This document shows, piece after piece, positions 1-8,185 of a stretch of DNA of 64,000 bases; the stretch's first letter is position 1; every line of letters begins with the position of its first letter. The notes beneath the pieces are model-generated. The model made no database searches. It saw only the letters and a list, made by a program, of their open reading frames with translations, and had not been told where the DNA came from. Location: assembly GCA_001749745.1 (NCBI GenBank), contig JWTM01000553.1, positions 79,969 through 143,968 on the forward strand, written 5' to 3'. The position numbers and the translations under genes were made by a program. This DNA is from Candidatus Marispirochaeta associata. Its GTDB lineage: Bacteria > Spirochaetota > Spirochaetia > JC444 > Marispirochaetaceae.

Positions 1-528
1 CAGCTCCCCGGCCAGCTCGATACCGGTAAACCCGGCGCCGGCGACGACGAAGGTGAGCATCTGGGCCCGAAGCTTCTCATCCGGCTCCTTGGCGGCCAGG
101 CGATACCGCTCTTCGATGTGCTGGCGGATGCGGATTGCATCCTCTAAGGACCAGAGGGAGAAGGCGTTGCTTTGAATGCCCTGGATGTCGAAGAATTCCG
201 GCGCGCCTCCGGTGCCCAGCACCAGATAGTCGTATTCGTAACTGGATTTCTCGGAGACCAGTTTCTTGTTATCGAAATCGATGTTCTGTATTACATCGGT
301 TACAACCTCGACCTTCGATTCGGCGAAGATCCGATCGTAGGAGACCATGACGGAATCCGGATCCACCCGGGAACCGGCAACCTCATGCAACTCGGTCATC
401 AGGGTGTGATAGGTGTTCTTGTCGATCAGGGTGATCTCTACATCGTCGCGCTTCTTATAGCGCTTGGCCAGACGTTTAGCCGCGGCGATTCCGCCGTATC
501 CGCCGCCTAAAATTACTATGCGTTGCAT
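1..528 (-). CDS. Type II NADH dehydrogenase (NDH-2)-like FAD oxidoreductase, 3' end outside window
   Basis: Single-subunit flavoprotein of the NDH-2/disulfide-reductase fold; in this family it passes electrons from NADH to quinone at the membrane surface without pumping protons. The minus strand translates from ATG at 528 with a Rossmann FAD motif at the very N-terminus (ILGGGYGGIAAA) and a second nucleotide-binding motif near the window edge (VVAGAGFTGIELAGEL), the usual NDH-2 order. About 176 of roughly 400-450 residues are present; the gene leaves the window at base 1. An AGGAG ribosome site lies just before the start. A close relative such as a CoA-disulfide or sulfide:quinone reductase cannot be excluded without the C-terminus. 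Confidence 0.85.
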   Translation of the reverse strand, partial: MQRIVILGGGYGGIAAAKRLAKRYKKRDDVEITLIDKNTYHTLMTELHEVAGSRVDPDSVMVSYDRIFAESKVEVVTDVIQNIDFDNKKLVSEKSSYEYDYLVLGTGGAPEFFDIQGIQSNAFSLWSLEDAIRIRQHIEERYRLAAKEPDEKLRAQMLTFVVAGAGFTGIELAGEL

Positions 529-623
529 TCTTAAGGCTCCTTTATAGATTATTATCACGGTAATACATACCAGGAAATTCTGCAATGAGTTTTTTGGGAA
601 ATCGTTCTGAAATTATCGATATA

Positions 624-652
624 ATTCTAATCTATTTACTCTATTTTGTCAA
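624..652 (-). promoter_or_regulatory. Sigma70-type promoter for the NDH-2 gene
   Basis: On the minus strand, TTGACA (647-652) and TAGAAT (624-629) are separated by exactly 17 bp, about 95 bp upstream of the NDH-2 start. A near-consensus match in an A/T-rich gap. Confidence 0.7.
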
Positions 653-674
653 TAAAAATGCCCTCCGTCTACCC

Positions 675-693
675 AGACGCAGGGATTGCGTCT
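675..693. promoter_or_regulatory. Inverted repeat overlapping the start region of the radical SAM gene
   Basis: Perfect 7-bp arms AGACGCA and TGCGTCT are separated by GGGAT, immediately ahead of a TACAAT -10-like box (693-698) and the ATG at 705. The position over the presumed promoter suggests a repressor site, but a hairpin in an upstream transcript is also possible. No regulator gene is adjacent. Confidence 0.45.
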
Positions 694-704
694 ACAATAG
701 CCCC

Positions 705-1976
705 ATGATTTCCCTCCATGAAGCCCGGGCGCCCTTTCATGTCCTGGCGAAGCCGATCGGACCGCTCTGCAACCTGGCCTGTGAATACTGTTTCTACCTC
801 GAAAAAGAGCAGCTCTTCCCGGAGACCCACGGGAGTGCGTTCCGGATGAACGACGAGACCCTGGAGGAGTTTACCCGGCAGTACCTCGGCTGCCAGCACT
901 CTTCGGCGGGGGAGGTCAACTTTGCCTGGCAGGGGGGTGAACCGACTCTGATGGGGATCGATTTCTTTCGTCGGGCTGTTGAGCTGCAGCAGAGGTATGC
1001 AAAACCGGGGCAGCGGGTAACGAATGCCCTGCAGACCAACGGCGTGCTTCTGGACGACGAGTGGGCCGCATTCCTCAAGGAGCATGAGTTTCTGGTCGGA
1101 ATCAGTATCGACGGATCCCGGGAGCTTCACGACCGCTTCCGGAAGGATCGCGAGGGCCGGGGCAGTTTCGATCGGGTCATGGCCGGCCTGGAGGCCTTAA
1201 AGCGCGCCGGGACGGAGTTCAATACCCTGACGGTTGTGCAGAGCGACAACGGAGATCATCCAGAAGAGGTGTACCGCTTCCTGAAGGAGATCGGCTCCCA
1301 ATACCTGCAGTTTATTCCGATTGTGGAACCCCTCGAGGAGGGAGGCGTCTCCTCCCGGACAGTGCGGCCGAAGCAGTGGGGCCGCTTCCTAAACGGGCTC
1401 TTCGATGAGTGGATACGTACAGATATCGGCGAAGTATACGTACAACACTTCGATATGATTCTCGGCCGCTACATGGGGCAGCCGGCATCCCTCTGCGTCC
1501 ACTCCCCGGTCTGCGGCAGAGCCGTGGCGATTGAACATGACGGCAGCCTCTATTCATGCGACCATTTCGTGACCCCGGAGAACCGGCTCGGATCGATATG
1601 GGAGACGAGTCTGACGGAGATGATCGACGGCGCGTTTCAAACCGCATTCGGCAACGCTAAAAGCGACGGTCTTCCCTCGATGTGTCGCCGCTGCGAGTAC
1701 CTCGGTCTCTGCTACGGCGGCTGCCCTTCGGACCGGTGTAAAAAGACGCCCCGCGGGGAAGCGGGGCTCAACTGGAGCTGTGAAGGCTACCGAATGTTCT
1801 ACGACCACAGCCGGCCGGTCTTTAGCGCCATGGCCCGGGCGCTTCAACAACGCAGGCCCGCCGCCGAGTACCGGCATTTTCTGCACACAGGCGACGCGAA
1901 CGCCGTCGTCGGCCGGAACGATCCCTGTCCCTGCGGCAGCGGCAAGAAATATAAACACTGCTGCGGTCGCGGCTAA
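705..1976 (+). CDS. Anaerobic sulfatase-maturase-like radical SAM/SPASM protein with C-terminal SEC-C motif
   Basis: Radical SAM enzyme of the anSME class; characterised members oxidise an active-site Cys or Ser of sulfatases to formylglycine in the cytoplasm. The radical SAM cluster motif CNLACEYC lies near residue 24, followed by family motifs (AWQGGEPTLMG, QTNG, GISIDG). The SPASM region supplies auxiliary-cluster cysteines (CVHSPVCGRA, YSCDHF, CRRCEYLGLCYGGCPSDRC). The last 20 residues are a SEC-C zinc motif (NDPCPCGSGKKYKHCC). A further 40 in-frame codons lie upstream, but the family homology begins at Met 705. That ATG sits 7 nt after TACAAT, so the transcript may be leaderless. No sulfatase gene is nearby, so the substrate is unknown. 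Confidence 0.85.
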   Translation: MISLHEARAPFHVLAKPIGPLCNLACEYCFYLEKEQLFPETHGSAFRMNDETLEEFTRQYLGCQHSSAGEVNFAWQGGEPTLMGIDFFRRAVELQQRYAKPGQRVTNALQTNGVLLDDEWAAFLKEHEFLVGISIDGSRELHDRFRKDREGRGSFDRVMAGLEALKRAGTEFNTLTVVQSDNGDHPEEVYRFLKEIGSQYLQFIPIVEPLEEGGVSSRTVRPKQWGRFLNGLFDEWIRTDIGEVYVQHFDMILGRYMGQPASLCVHSPVCGRAVAIEHDGSLYSCDHFVTPENRLGSIWETSLTEMIDGAFQTAFGNAKSDGLPSMCRRCEYLGLCYGGCPSDRCKKTPRGEAGLNWSCEGYRMFYDHSRPVFSAMARALQQRRPAAEYRHFLHTGDANAVVGRNDPCPCGSGKKYKHCCGRG

Positions 1977-1982
1977 TTCCCT

Positions 1983-3878
1983 TTAGGCGAAGATCGAGGC
2001 GATCAGCTCCTTGTAGCGTTCGGCAATCACATGCCGCTTGATCTCCTGCTTCTGGGAGAGCTCGTCGCCCACCTCGAAGGGTTTCGAGAGGAGCCGGAAG
2101 CGATTGACCCGTTCGAAGGATTTGAAGCCGTTCTTGGCGCTGATCCTCTCCTGGATCTCGCCGTTAATAAGCTCTTCCACCTCGGGCAGGCTGATAAGAT
2201 CCTCCCGATCGATATAGCCGAGGTTGTTCTCGGTGGCGTACTCCTGAATCGCCTCGTAGTCGGGCACTACCAGAGCTGCCAGGAATTTCTGGTCCTGTCC
2301 CAACAGCATCGTCTGGGCGATGTAGAGCGACTCCTGCATCTTCTGTTCGATCGGCAGGGGTTCGATGTTCTCTCCGCCCCGAAGCACTATCGTGTCCTTA
2401 ACCCGACCCATGATGGCCAGCTCGTTATTCCAGGTCAGCATCCCCAGGTCGCCGGTGTTGATCCAGCCGTCGGCGGAGATCATGGCGGCGGTCATCTCCG
2501 GTTGCTTGTAGTAACCCTTCATTACCTGGGGCCCCTTGGCGAAGACGATTCCTTTGTGGCCCGGCGCAAGCACGGTACCCTCTTCGTCCCGGATCTCGAT
2601 AACCGTGCCCGGAAAGACCGGTCCGATTGTTCCCGGCACCGGATGGTGCTGATCGCGCACCCCTAATACCGGTGCGGTCTCGGTCAGACCGTAGCCCTCC
2701 AAGAGCAGGATGCCGGAGGCGGAGAAGAAGCGGTCTACCGATTTCGGGAGCGCCCCGCCGCCCGAGATTCCCGCGGTGAAGCGGCCGCCGAGTTTGGCTT
2801 TGATCTTGCCGAAGACCAGGGCGTCTCCCAGGAACTTCATCGGAAAGAGCAGCAGGAAGGGCAGGATTGCAACCAGGATATCGAGGATGCGGATCCGCTT
2901 CTTGAACTGCGGGAGCAGACCGTAGAGCTGGTCCCGGAAGCCGACCCAGAGCCCGGCCGCTCCGACAAAGAAGTGGAAGAGAAGCTTCTTAGCGCCGCCC
3001 TCCTTGTTTACATTGCGGTAGATTCCCGCCTGGACCGCCTCCCAGATCCGAGGAACCGAGGCCATCCAGGTAGGTCTAATCTTCTGCATATCCGCCAGCA
3101 TTATCTTTCCGACCGGCTTCGAGTAGGCCAGGGCGGAACCCCAACCGGTAGCTACGTACTGCATGATCCGTTCGAAGGAGTGCCAGACCGGTAGAACACA
3201 GAGCCAGATATCCGATACACCCGTATCAATCAGCTTGGGAACGTTCTCTACCTGGTGGAGCAGGTTCCCATGGCTGAGCATTACCCCCTTAGGGGTTCCG
3301 GTGGTGCCGGAGGTGAAGATCAGGGTGGCGACATCGTCCCGTTCGCCGGCGATGATACTCTCCTCGACCGGAGCCGGGTTCTTGGCGAACTCCTTGCGTC
3401 CGGTCTCCAAGACATCGCTGAAGGAATGGACCTTTACGCCCCTCCAGGCCTCCGCCTTCTCTCCCATCTCGAAGAGGATGATATGCTTGAGGTTTCCCAG
3501 CTCTTTCTTCTGGGCATGGAGCTTTGCCAGCTGCGCCTCGTTCTCGAGGATTACGGTTTTACAATCGGCGAAACTGAGGATATAGCCGATCTCCTCGGCC
3601 GTCGAATCACAGCCCCGGGGGACATCGGCGGCGCCGAGGGCGAGGACGCCCAGATCGCTGATCAGCCACTCCTTGCGGTTCTCGCTGATAAGGCCGACAT
3701 GGTCGTCTTTGTCCACGCCGAGGGTGCGCAGACCCGCCGCGAAAGCCTTGAACTCCTCGATGAACTGCGGAAAGGGGGTGGGGTGAAATTCTCCGGTTTC
3801 GTCCTTGCTGTACTGAGCGACGGCATCGGGGTGATTTTCGGCGATATGGATCATGCGCTGGGGAAGGGTAGCGGGCAT
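1983..3878 (-). CDS. Long-chain fatty acid--CoA ligase (AMP-forming)
   Basis: Activates fatty acids to acyl-CoA through an acyl-adenylate. At 631 residues it matches the long-chain/FadD15-type branch. The AMP-binding P-loop TLIFTSGTTGTPKGVMLSHG is near residue 205, with the later adenylation motifs GYGLTETAPVLG and GWINTGDLG and a C-terminal GRVKDTIVLRGGENIEP hinge. A hydrophobic stretch near residue 340 (LDILVAILPFLLLFP) suggests membrane association, as in long-chain enzymes. ATG at 3878 is preceded by AGGAGGAATT, a better start than the upstream in-frame codons. It converges with the radical SAM gene with only 6 bp between stops. Fatty-acid chain preference cannot be read from the sequence. 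Confidence 0.9.
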   Translation of the reverse strand: MPATLPQRMIHIAENHPDAVAQYSKDETGEFHPTPFPQFIEEFKAFAAGLRTLGVDKDDHVGLISENRKEWLISDLGVLALGAADVPRGCDSTAEEIGYILSFADCKTVILENEAQLAKLHAQKKELGNLKHIILFEMGEKAEAWRGVKVHSFSDVLETGRKEFAKNPAPVEESIIAGERDDVATLIFTSGTTGTPKGVMLSHGNLLHQVENVPKLIDTGVSDIWLCVLPVWHSFERIMQYVATGWGSALAYSKPVGKIMLADMQKIRPTWMASVPRIWEAVQAGIYRNVNKEGGAKKLLFHFFVGAAGLWVGFRDQLYGLLPQFKKRIRILDILVAILPFLLLFPMKFLGDALVFGKIKAKLGGRFTAGISGGGALPKSVDRFFSASGILLLEGYGLTETAPVLGVRDQHHPVPGTIGPVFPGTVIEIRDEEGTVLAPGHKGIVFAKGPQVMKGYYKQPEMTAAMISADGWINTGDLGMLTWNNELAIMGRVKDTIVLRGGENIEPLPIEQKMQESLYIAQTMLLGQDQKFLAALVVPDYEAIQEYATENNLGYIDREDLISLPEVEELINGEIQERISAKNGFKSFERVNRFRLLSKPFEVGDELSQKQEIKRHVIAERYKELIASIFA

Positions 3879-3952
3879 AATTCCTCCTGGGTTTTTTATG
3901 TTCATCGGCTGTCGGCCGACTGTATTAGGGAATGGTATCATGGGTGGGGGAA

Positions 3953-3981
3953 TAAAAAAAGGGCCGGTTGTCCGGCCCTTT
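3953..3981 (-). terminator. Rho-independent terminator of the amino-acid ABC operon
   Basis: On the minus strand a 10-bp perfect stem (AAAGGGCCGG / CCGGCCCTTT) with a 4-nt loop is followed by a run of T, just downstream of the ATPase stop at 4001. Confidence 0.85.
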
Positions 3982-4000
3982 CTGGATGCTTCTCTACCTA

Positions 4001-4732
4001 CTAGAGAATATGCTTCAGGAAGCGCTTGGTTCGCTCCTCGCTGGGATTATTGAAGAGGGTGTCCGGCGGAGCGATTTCGACGATCTGCCCTTCGTCCATG
4101 AAGACGACCTTGTCCGCAGCCGCCCGGGCGAAGCCCATCTCGTGACTGACGACCAGCATGGTCATTCCCTCCTGGGCCAGGGCGAGCATAACATCGAGTA
4201 CCTCTTTGATCATCTCCGGATCGAGGGCGGAGGTAGGCTCGTCAAAGAGCATCACCTTCGGTTCCATGGCCAGCGCCCGGGCGATCGCAACCCGCTGCTG
4301 CTGTCCGCCGGAGAGCTGCTCGGGCCAGGCGTTCTCCTTATCCTCCAATCCGACTTTTTTTAGGAGTTTGCGCGCATTCTCCTCGGCCTCCGCCTTGGGA
4401 GTCCCTTTGACGTTTCGGGGCCCTAAGGTGATGTTATCGATGACCTTGAGGTGAGGAAAAAGGTTGAAGCTCTGGAAGACCATGCCGACCTCTTCTCGGA
4501 TAAGCCGGATGTCGGTCTTCGCACCGGTGACGTGGTCCTCGTCGATCCAGATATCCCCTTCGGTGAGCCGTTCGAGCCGATTGACGCTTCTGAGCAGGGT
4601 ACTCTTCCCGGATCCCGAAGGACCGATGATCAGTACTACCTCCCCCTGTTTGACCTCGAGACTGGCCCCCCGCAGGGCCTGGACCGTGCCGAAGGTCTTG
4701 ACCGCCTTTTCGATGCGTATTCTAGTTTTCAC
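4001..4732 (-). CDS. Polar amino acid ABC transporter, ATP-binding protein (GlnQ/HisP type)
   Basis: ATPase that powers import of a polar amino acid. It has the full ABC set: Walker A GPSGSGKSTL (about residue 37), Q-loop VFQSFNLFPH, signature LSGGQQQRVAIARAL, Walker B VMLFDEPTSALD and switch VVSHEMGFA. At 243 residues it is the normal GlnQ/HisP length, and the Gln-rich signature is typical of that family. It overlaps the upstream permease gene by 11 bp and is the last gene of a three-gene minus-strand operon that ends in a strong terminator. Confidence 0.92.
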   Translation of the reverse strand: MKTRIRIEKAVKTFGTVQALRGASLEVKQGEVVLIIGPSGSGKSTLLRSVNRLERLTEGDIWIDEDHVTGAKTDIRLIREEVGMVFQSFNLFPHLKVIDNITLGPRNVKGTPKAEAEENARKLLKKVGLEDKENAWPEQLSGGQQQRVAIARALAMEPKVMLFDEPTSALDPEMIKEVLDVMLALAQEGMTMLVVSHEMGFARAAADKVVFMDEGQIVEIAPPDTLFNNPSEERTKRFLKHIL

Positions 4733-5522
4733 CGGTCTTCATCCTTTCTTCCATGATGGCGACGATCTTCGAGAGAGCCAGAGTAAATACCAGATAGACC
4801 AGCGCGACGATCGCATAGGTTTCCAGGGAGAGGAAGGTCCGGGCTACGTACTCCCGTCCCCGTCTGAGGATATCCCGCAGGGCGATAACCGATACCAGGG
4901 ATGAGTCCTTCAACATAGCGATAAACTCGTTCCCGATAGCCGGCAGAATGATCTTTATCGTCTGGGGCAAGATAACCAGGCGCATAGCCTTTCCGCGGGA
5001 GAGCCCGATGGCCAGGGCGGCCTCCATCTGTCCCTTCGGAATGGACTGAATTCCCGCCCGGAAGATCTCTCCCATGTAGGCGCCGTAACAGATCGAGAGG
5101 GCGATGACCGCGGCGATCTCTCCCTCCAGCTTGAACCAACGTCCCAGGGCGAAGTAGATGAAGATCAGCTGTACCAGGAGGGGAATACCCCGGATCAGCT
5201 CGATATATACCCCGGTAATGAGGTTGACGAAGCGAATGCGGGAAATCTGCCCCAGTCCAGCGAAGAGTCCGATTACGATGGAACCCAGAATGGCGAAGAC
5301 GGTCACCGAAAAGGTGACGGGGATGCCCTTGGATACCACGGTAATGATTTGTCCGTGGGGGTCCGGCGAAAAGAGGAAGAGGGCACCTAGGGTAACGATG
5401 GCGAGGATAAAGGTGATCCGCCAGGAGTCGAGGATGCGCCCCTCCCCCTTGCGCGGAATGAGGGCCCCGTCGGTTACCTCGATTCGGGGCCCTTTAACAG
5501 GCTGTTGGTCTATCGCAGCCAT
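4722..5522 (-). CDS. Polar amino acid ABC transporter permease (HisM/GlnP type)
   Basis: Inner-membrane channel subunit of the same importer. The first hydrophobic segment (FILAIVTLGALFLF) is followed by the HisM/GlnP-type permease domain, with the family stretch VYIELIRGIPLLVQLIFIY near residue 105 and the EAA coupling loop (GLSRGKAMRLVILPQ) near residue 170. At 266 residues it carries a roughly 40-residue hydrophilic N-terminal extension compared with short members. It overlaps both neighbours, indicating translational coupling. Confidence 0.9.
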   Translation of the reverse strand: MAAIDQQPVKGPRIEVTDGALIPRKGEGRILDSWRITFILAIVTLGALFLFSPDPHGQIITVVSKGIPVTFSVTVFAILGSIVIGLFAGLGQISRIRFVNLITGVYIELIRGIPLLVQLIFIYFALGRWFKLEGEIAAVIALSICYGAYMGEIFRAGIQSIPKGQMEAALAIGLSRGKAMRLVILPQTIKIILPAIGNEFIAMLKDSSLVSVIALRDILRRGREYVARTFLSLETYAIVALVYLVFTLALSKIVAIMEERMKTGEN

Positions 5523-6256
5523 TTATCGATCAGCTCGTCCCGTTTGCCGGATTCGATGACCGCTTTCAGGCCGGCGTTGATCTTCTCCAGGAGCTCGGTG
5601 TCGCCCTTCTGTACCGCGATGCCGTAGAACTCTTCGGTAAAGGGTTCGCCGACGATCTTGAGTTCGCCTTTGTAGTTGTCGTTCTGCAGCACGTAATCGG
5701 CGGCTACGGGTGAGTCGCAGACGACGCCGTCTACTCCGCCGTTCATCAGGTCTTCCACCGCCAGGCCGATCTCGTCGTAGGTGTTGGTCTCGACGCCGGC
5801 TACATCTTCAACCGCGAAGGCCCCGGTGGTTCCGATCTGGACGCCTACGGTCATGCCGGCCATGTCTTCCAGGCTGGATACACCGGTGGTCTCGGATCGG
5901 ACGATCAGCACCTGACCGGCATTGATGTAGGGATCGGAGAAATCCATGGCCTTCTTCCGGTCCTCGGTGATGGTTACAGAAGAGATAACCCCGTCGTACT
6001 GACCGTTGGCCAGGCCGGCGAAGATCCCGTCCCAGGCGGTGTTGCGGATCTCGTACTCGAAGTCCCCTTCCTCGGCGATGGCGGCCATCAGATCGATATC
6101 GAAACCGACCACGTCGCCGTTCTCGTCGATGAACTCCATCGGGGCCCAGGCCACGTCCGATGCGAATACATAGACGTCGTCTTCTCCCTGTCCGGCGGCA
6201 AATGCCAGGGTCGCTATTACCAAAATTGCAAAAACTAAACCAATTCGTTTGAACAT
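5510..6256 (-). CDS. Polar amino acid ABC transporter, periplasmic substrate-binding protein
   Basis: Extracytoplasmic receptor of the importer, SBP_bac_3 family. A signal peptide (MFKRIGLVFAILVIATLAFA) is followed by AGQGEDD, a spirochaete-like mature end without a lipobox Cys. Family motifs are VGFDIDLMAAIA, DGIFAGLANGQYDGVISSVTITEDRK, DFSDPYI and VGVQIGTTG. Ligand specificity (Gln, His, Arg or similar) cannot be decided. ATG at 6256 has AAGGAG upstream; a longer in-frame start to 6337 would run through the promoter. It is the first gene of the operon. Confidence 0.9.
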   Translation of the reverse strand: MFKRIGLVFAILVIATLAFAAGQGEDDVYVFASDVAWAPMEFIDENGDVVGFDIDLMAAIAEEGDFEYEIRNTAWDGIFAGLANGQYDGVISSVTITEDRKKAMDFSDPYINAGQVLIVRSETTGVSSLEDMAGMTVGVQIGTTGAFAVEDVAGVETNTYDEIGLAVEDLMNGGVDGVVCDSPVAADYVLQNDNYKGELKIVGEPFTEEFYGIAVQKGDTELLEKINAGLKAVIESGKRDELIDKWLR

Positions 6257-6292
6257 TTCTCGTTCTCCTTGCGGATTAATGATTATTTTGAA

Positions 6293-6322
6293 AGAATAGA
6301 GTATTTCAATTAAGAGAGTCAA
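6293..6322 (-). promoter_or_regulatory. Promoter of the amino-acid ABC operon
   Basis: Minus strand TTGACT (6317-6322), 18-bp spacer, TATTCT (6293-6298), 37 bp before the binding-protein start and directly after the terminator of the preceding gene. Confidence 0.65.
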
Positions 6323-6353
6323 TAAAAAAACGCCCACCCGGAGGTGAGCGTTT
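6323..6353 (-). terminator. Rho-independent terminator of the PpiC-type foldase gene
   Basis: Minus strand stem AACGCTCACC / GTGGGCG (one mismatch) around TCCGG, followed by seven T, 24 bp after the foldase stop. Confidence 0.8.
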
Positions 6354-6376
6354 CTCTTTTTTTCGGCTTTCGCCGT

Positions 6377-7486
6377 TTATTCCGCAGCTTCCGCTTTAAG
6401 ATCGGGCCGCAGGATCTTGATATCCGCCTCGCTCATAATCTTGTTGATATATGACTGAAACTCGTACTGAGCCTTCTGCATCTCCAGCTGGGGCCGCATC
6501 TGCTCTTTTACCTCTTCAAACGAGGGGAGCCAGGCATCCTTATGGTCTTCCACCTTGATCAGATGGTAGCCGAACTGGGTCTCCACCACATCGCTGATCT
6601 GGCCCGGTTCCATGGCAAAGGCGACCTCGGAGAAGCTAGGCACCATCTTCTCCGCCGGGAAATAGCCCAGATCCCCGCCCCTGGGGGCTGAGGGGCCCTC
6701 GGATTTCTCCTTCGCCAGGGCAGCAAAATCGGCGCCCGCTTCGAGTTCTTCCCGGATCGCTTGAATGCGGACCAATGCGTCCTGCTTCTGGGCCTCCGAG
6801 GCGTTCTCGGGAACCTTGATCAGGATGTGCCGGGCCCGAACGCTTTCGGGTTGGGCGATCTTGTCGAGGTTGTTGTTGTAGGTGCTCTTAAGCTCCGCCT
6901 CGGTGATCTCCACGTCTTTCATCACATGTTCCTGAACCTTGAAGACCTGCAGGCTCTGGGTTACCTCGCTTCTAAGGCGCTCGTCGTCGTATCCCCGTTC
7001 GGCCATGGCCCGATCGAACTCCTCGGGGCTCGGGTACTGGCTCTTGAGCTTCTCTATCTCCTGATCGACCCGGTCCGGATCGACCGACAAGCCGAGTCTC
7101 TGGTACTCCTCGAGGATAACCCGTTTGTTGATCAGCTGCTGAATAGCGAGCTGCTTGAGCTTATCTTGATCCTCGGGGCTTATCTGCCCGCCGGACTGGG
7201 CGCGGTAGGCCTGGGTGATGTTACTCAGGTGCTCATTGTAGCTATCCTCGCTGATAGCTTTGCCGTTGACCGTCGCTACTGCACCGGCGGCAACCGCCAG
7301 GCTGCTCCGCTTCTTTTCCGGCTGCGAGCTTTCGGAACTCTGGTCGTTTTCGGCCGGGGCTTCCTGCGCCGCCGGCGCGCTCTCTTGGGCCGCTTCTTTC
7401 TGTCCTCCGGCGAAGAGCGCCGCAGGCAGAATCGACAGGCTCAAGATCAGTATCCAGAACAGTGATGTTCTTCGAAAAAATAGCAT
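6377..7486 (-). CDS. SurA/PpiC-type peptidyl-prolyl isomerase, exported
   Basis: Periplasmic folding factor. A signal peptide (ending ILPAALFA) is followed by GGQKEAAQ and a Glu/Ala/Ser-rich linker to about residue 65. Then come a SurA N-terminal-like chaperone region (VNGKAISEDSYNEHL, LIQQLINKRVILEEY-like helices) to about residue 200 and one parvulin domain at about 217-310 (RARHILIKVPENAS, GGDLGYFPAEKMVPSFSEVAFAM, QFGYHLIKV). It has one parvulin domain, unlike E. coli SurA with two, so it is closer to PrsA or single-domain SurA. A promoter CTGACA-17-TATAGT lies upstream and a terminator follows, so it is monocistronic. Confidence 0.88.
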   Translation of the reverse strand: MLFFRRTSLFWILILSLSILPAALFAGGQKEAAQESAPAAQEAPAENDQSSESSQPEKKRSSLAVAAGAVATVNGKAISEDSYNEHLSNITQAYRAQSGGQISPEDQDKLKQLAIQQLINKRVILEEYQRLGLSVDPDRVDQEIEKLKSQYPSPEEFDRAMAERGYDDERLRSEVTQSLQVFKVQEHVMKDVEITEAELKSTYNNNLDKIAQPESVRARHILIKVPENASEAQKQDALVRIQAIREELEAGADFAALAKEKSEGPSAPRGGDLGYFPAEKMVPSFSEVAFAMEPGQISDVVETQFGYHLIKVEDHKDAWLPSFEEVKEQMRPQLEMQKAQYEFQSYINKIMSEADIKILRPDLKAEAAE

Positions 7487-7519
7487 TCAAACTCCTTATC
7501 TGCATAAATCTTACCGTCC

Positions 7520-7548
7520 ACTATAGACCATCACTCCATTTTTGTCAG
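7520..7548 (-). promoter_or_regulatory. Promoter of the foldase gene
   Basis: Minus strand CTGACA (7543-7548) and TATAGT (7520-7525) with a 17-bp spacer, 34 bp before the ATG at 7486. Confidence 0.65.
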
Positions 7549-7642
7549 GGAGGGGGTAGGGGCGGAGAGAATCGGATAAACTTGACGATTATAGTATGAA
7601 ATAACGAATTTTGAGGGGTAGATTTCATTAGAGGAGGATTCA

Positions 7643-8185
7643 ATGCGACAAACCGTCATGTTTATAGTCAGTCTAGCCTTGATAGGGGGCTTGATCGTCT
7701 CCGCCGGGGCCGAAACCACGTGGCTCTCCGGTTACGATGTTTATGGGTCGAATGCAGAGATCGACTACCCGGTCGAGTTGACCGAATCCCAGTGGCGTTC
7801 CCGATTGAATGAAGAGCAGTACTACATTTTGCGTCAGAAAGGTACCGAATACGCCTTCTCCGGGGAGTACGACAAGTTTTACGAAAAGGGTACCTACTAC
7901 TCCGCCGCAACCGGTCAGCCCCTCTTCAGCTCCGAGTCGAAGTACGATTCCGGAACCGGTTGGCCGAGTTTCTACGAGCCTATCGACAAGGATGCGGTGG
8001 TACTGATCGAGGATAATTCCCTATTCATGCGCCGGATCGAGGTGGTCGACAGTATGAGCGGCTCTCATTTAGGGCATGTCTTCCCCGACGGTCCCGATCC
8101 GACGGGCTTGAGGTTCTGTATGAACTCCGCCGCCATGATCTTCGTTCCCGAGGGGGGCGAGCCGCCGGAGGTGCTGGGGCGCTAG
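7643..8185 (+). CDS. msrB: Exported peptide-methionine (R)-S-oxide reductase, MsrB family, lacking the zinc-site cysteines
   Basis: Repairs Met-R-sulfoxide in oxidised proteins. An N-terminal signal peptide (to about residue 23, SAGA) places it in the periplasm. The MsrB core is clear: LTESQWRSRL, EYAFSGEYDKFYEKGTYYSA, GQPLFSSESKYDSGTGWPSF, SGSHLGHVFPDGP and the catalytic RFCMNSAAM near residue 159. The four cysteines that bind structural zinc in many MsrBs are absent; the first CxxC position reads YYSAATG. No second redox Cys is evident elsewhere, so recycling may need a thioredoxin-like partner or a sulfenic-acid route. AGAGGAGG precedes the ATG. It overlaps the Uma2 gene tail-to-tail by 4 bp. 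Confidence 0.9.
   Translation: MRQTVMFIVSLALIGGLIVSAGAETTWLSGYDVYGSNAEIDYPVELTESQWRSRLNEEQYYILRQKGTEYAFSGEYDKFYEKGTYYSAATGQPLFSSESKYDSGTGWPSFYEPIDKDAVVLIEDNSLFMRRIEVVDSMSGSHLGHVFPDGPDPTGLRFCMNSAAMIFVPEGGEPPEVLGR

Noticed and set aside
585..704. N-terminal 40-codon extension of the radical SAM gene
   Set aside because: It crosses the strong divergent promoter of NDH-2 and the inverted repeat, and lies outside the family homology.
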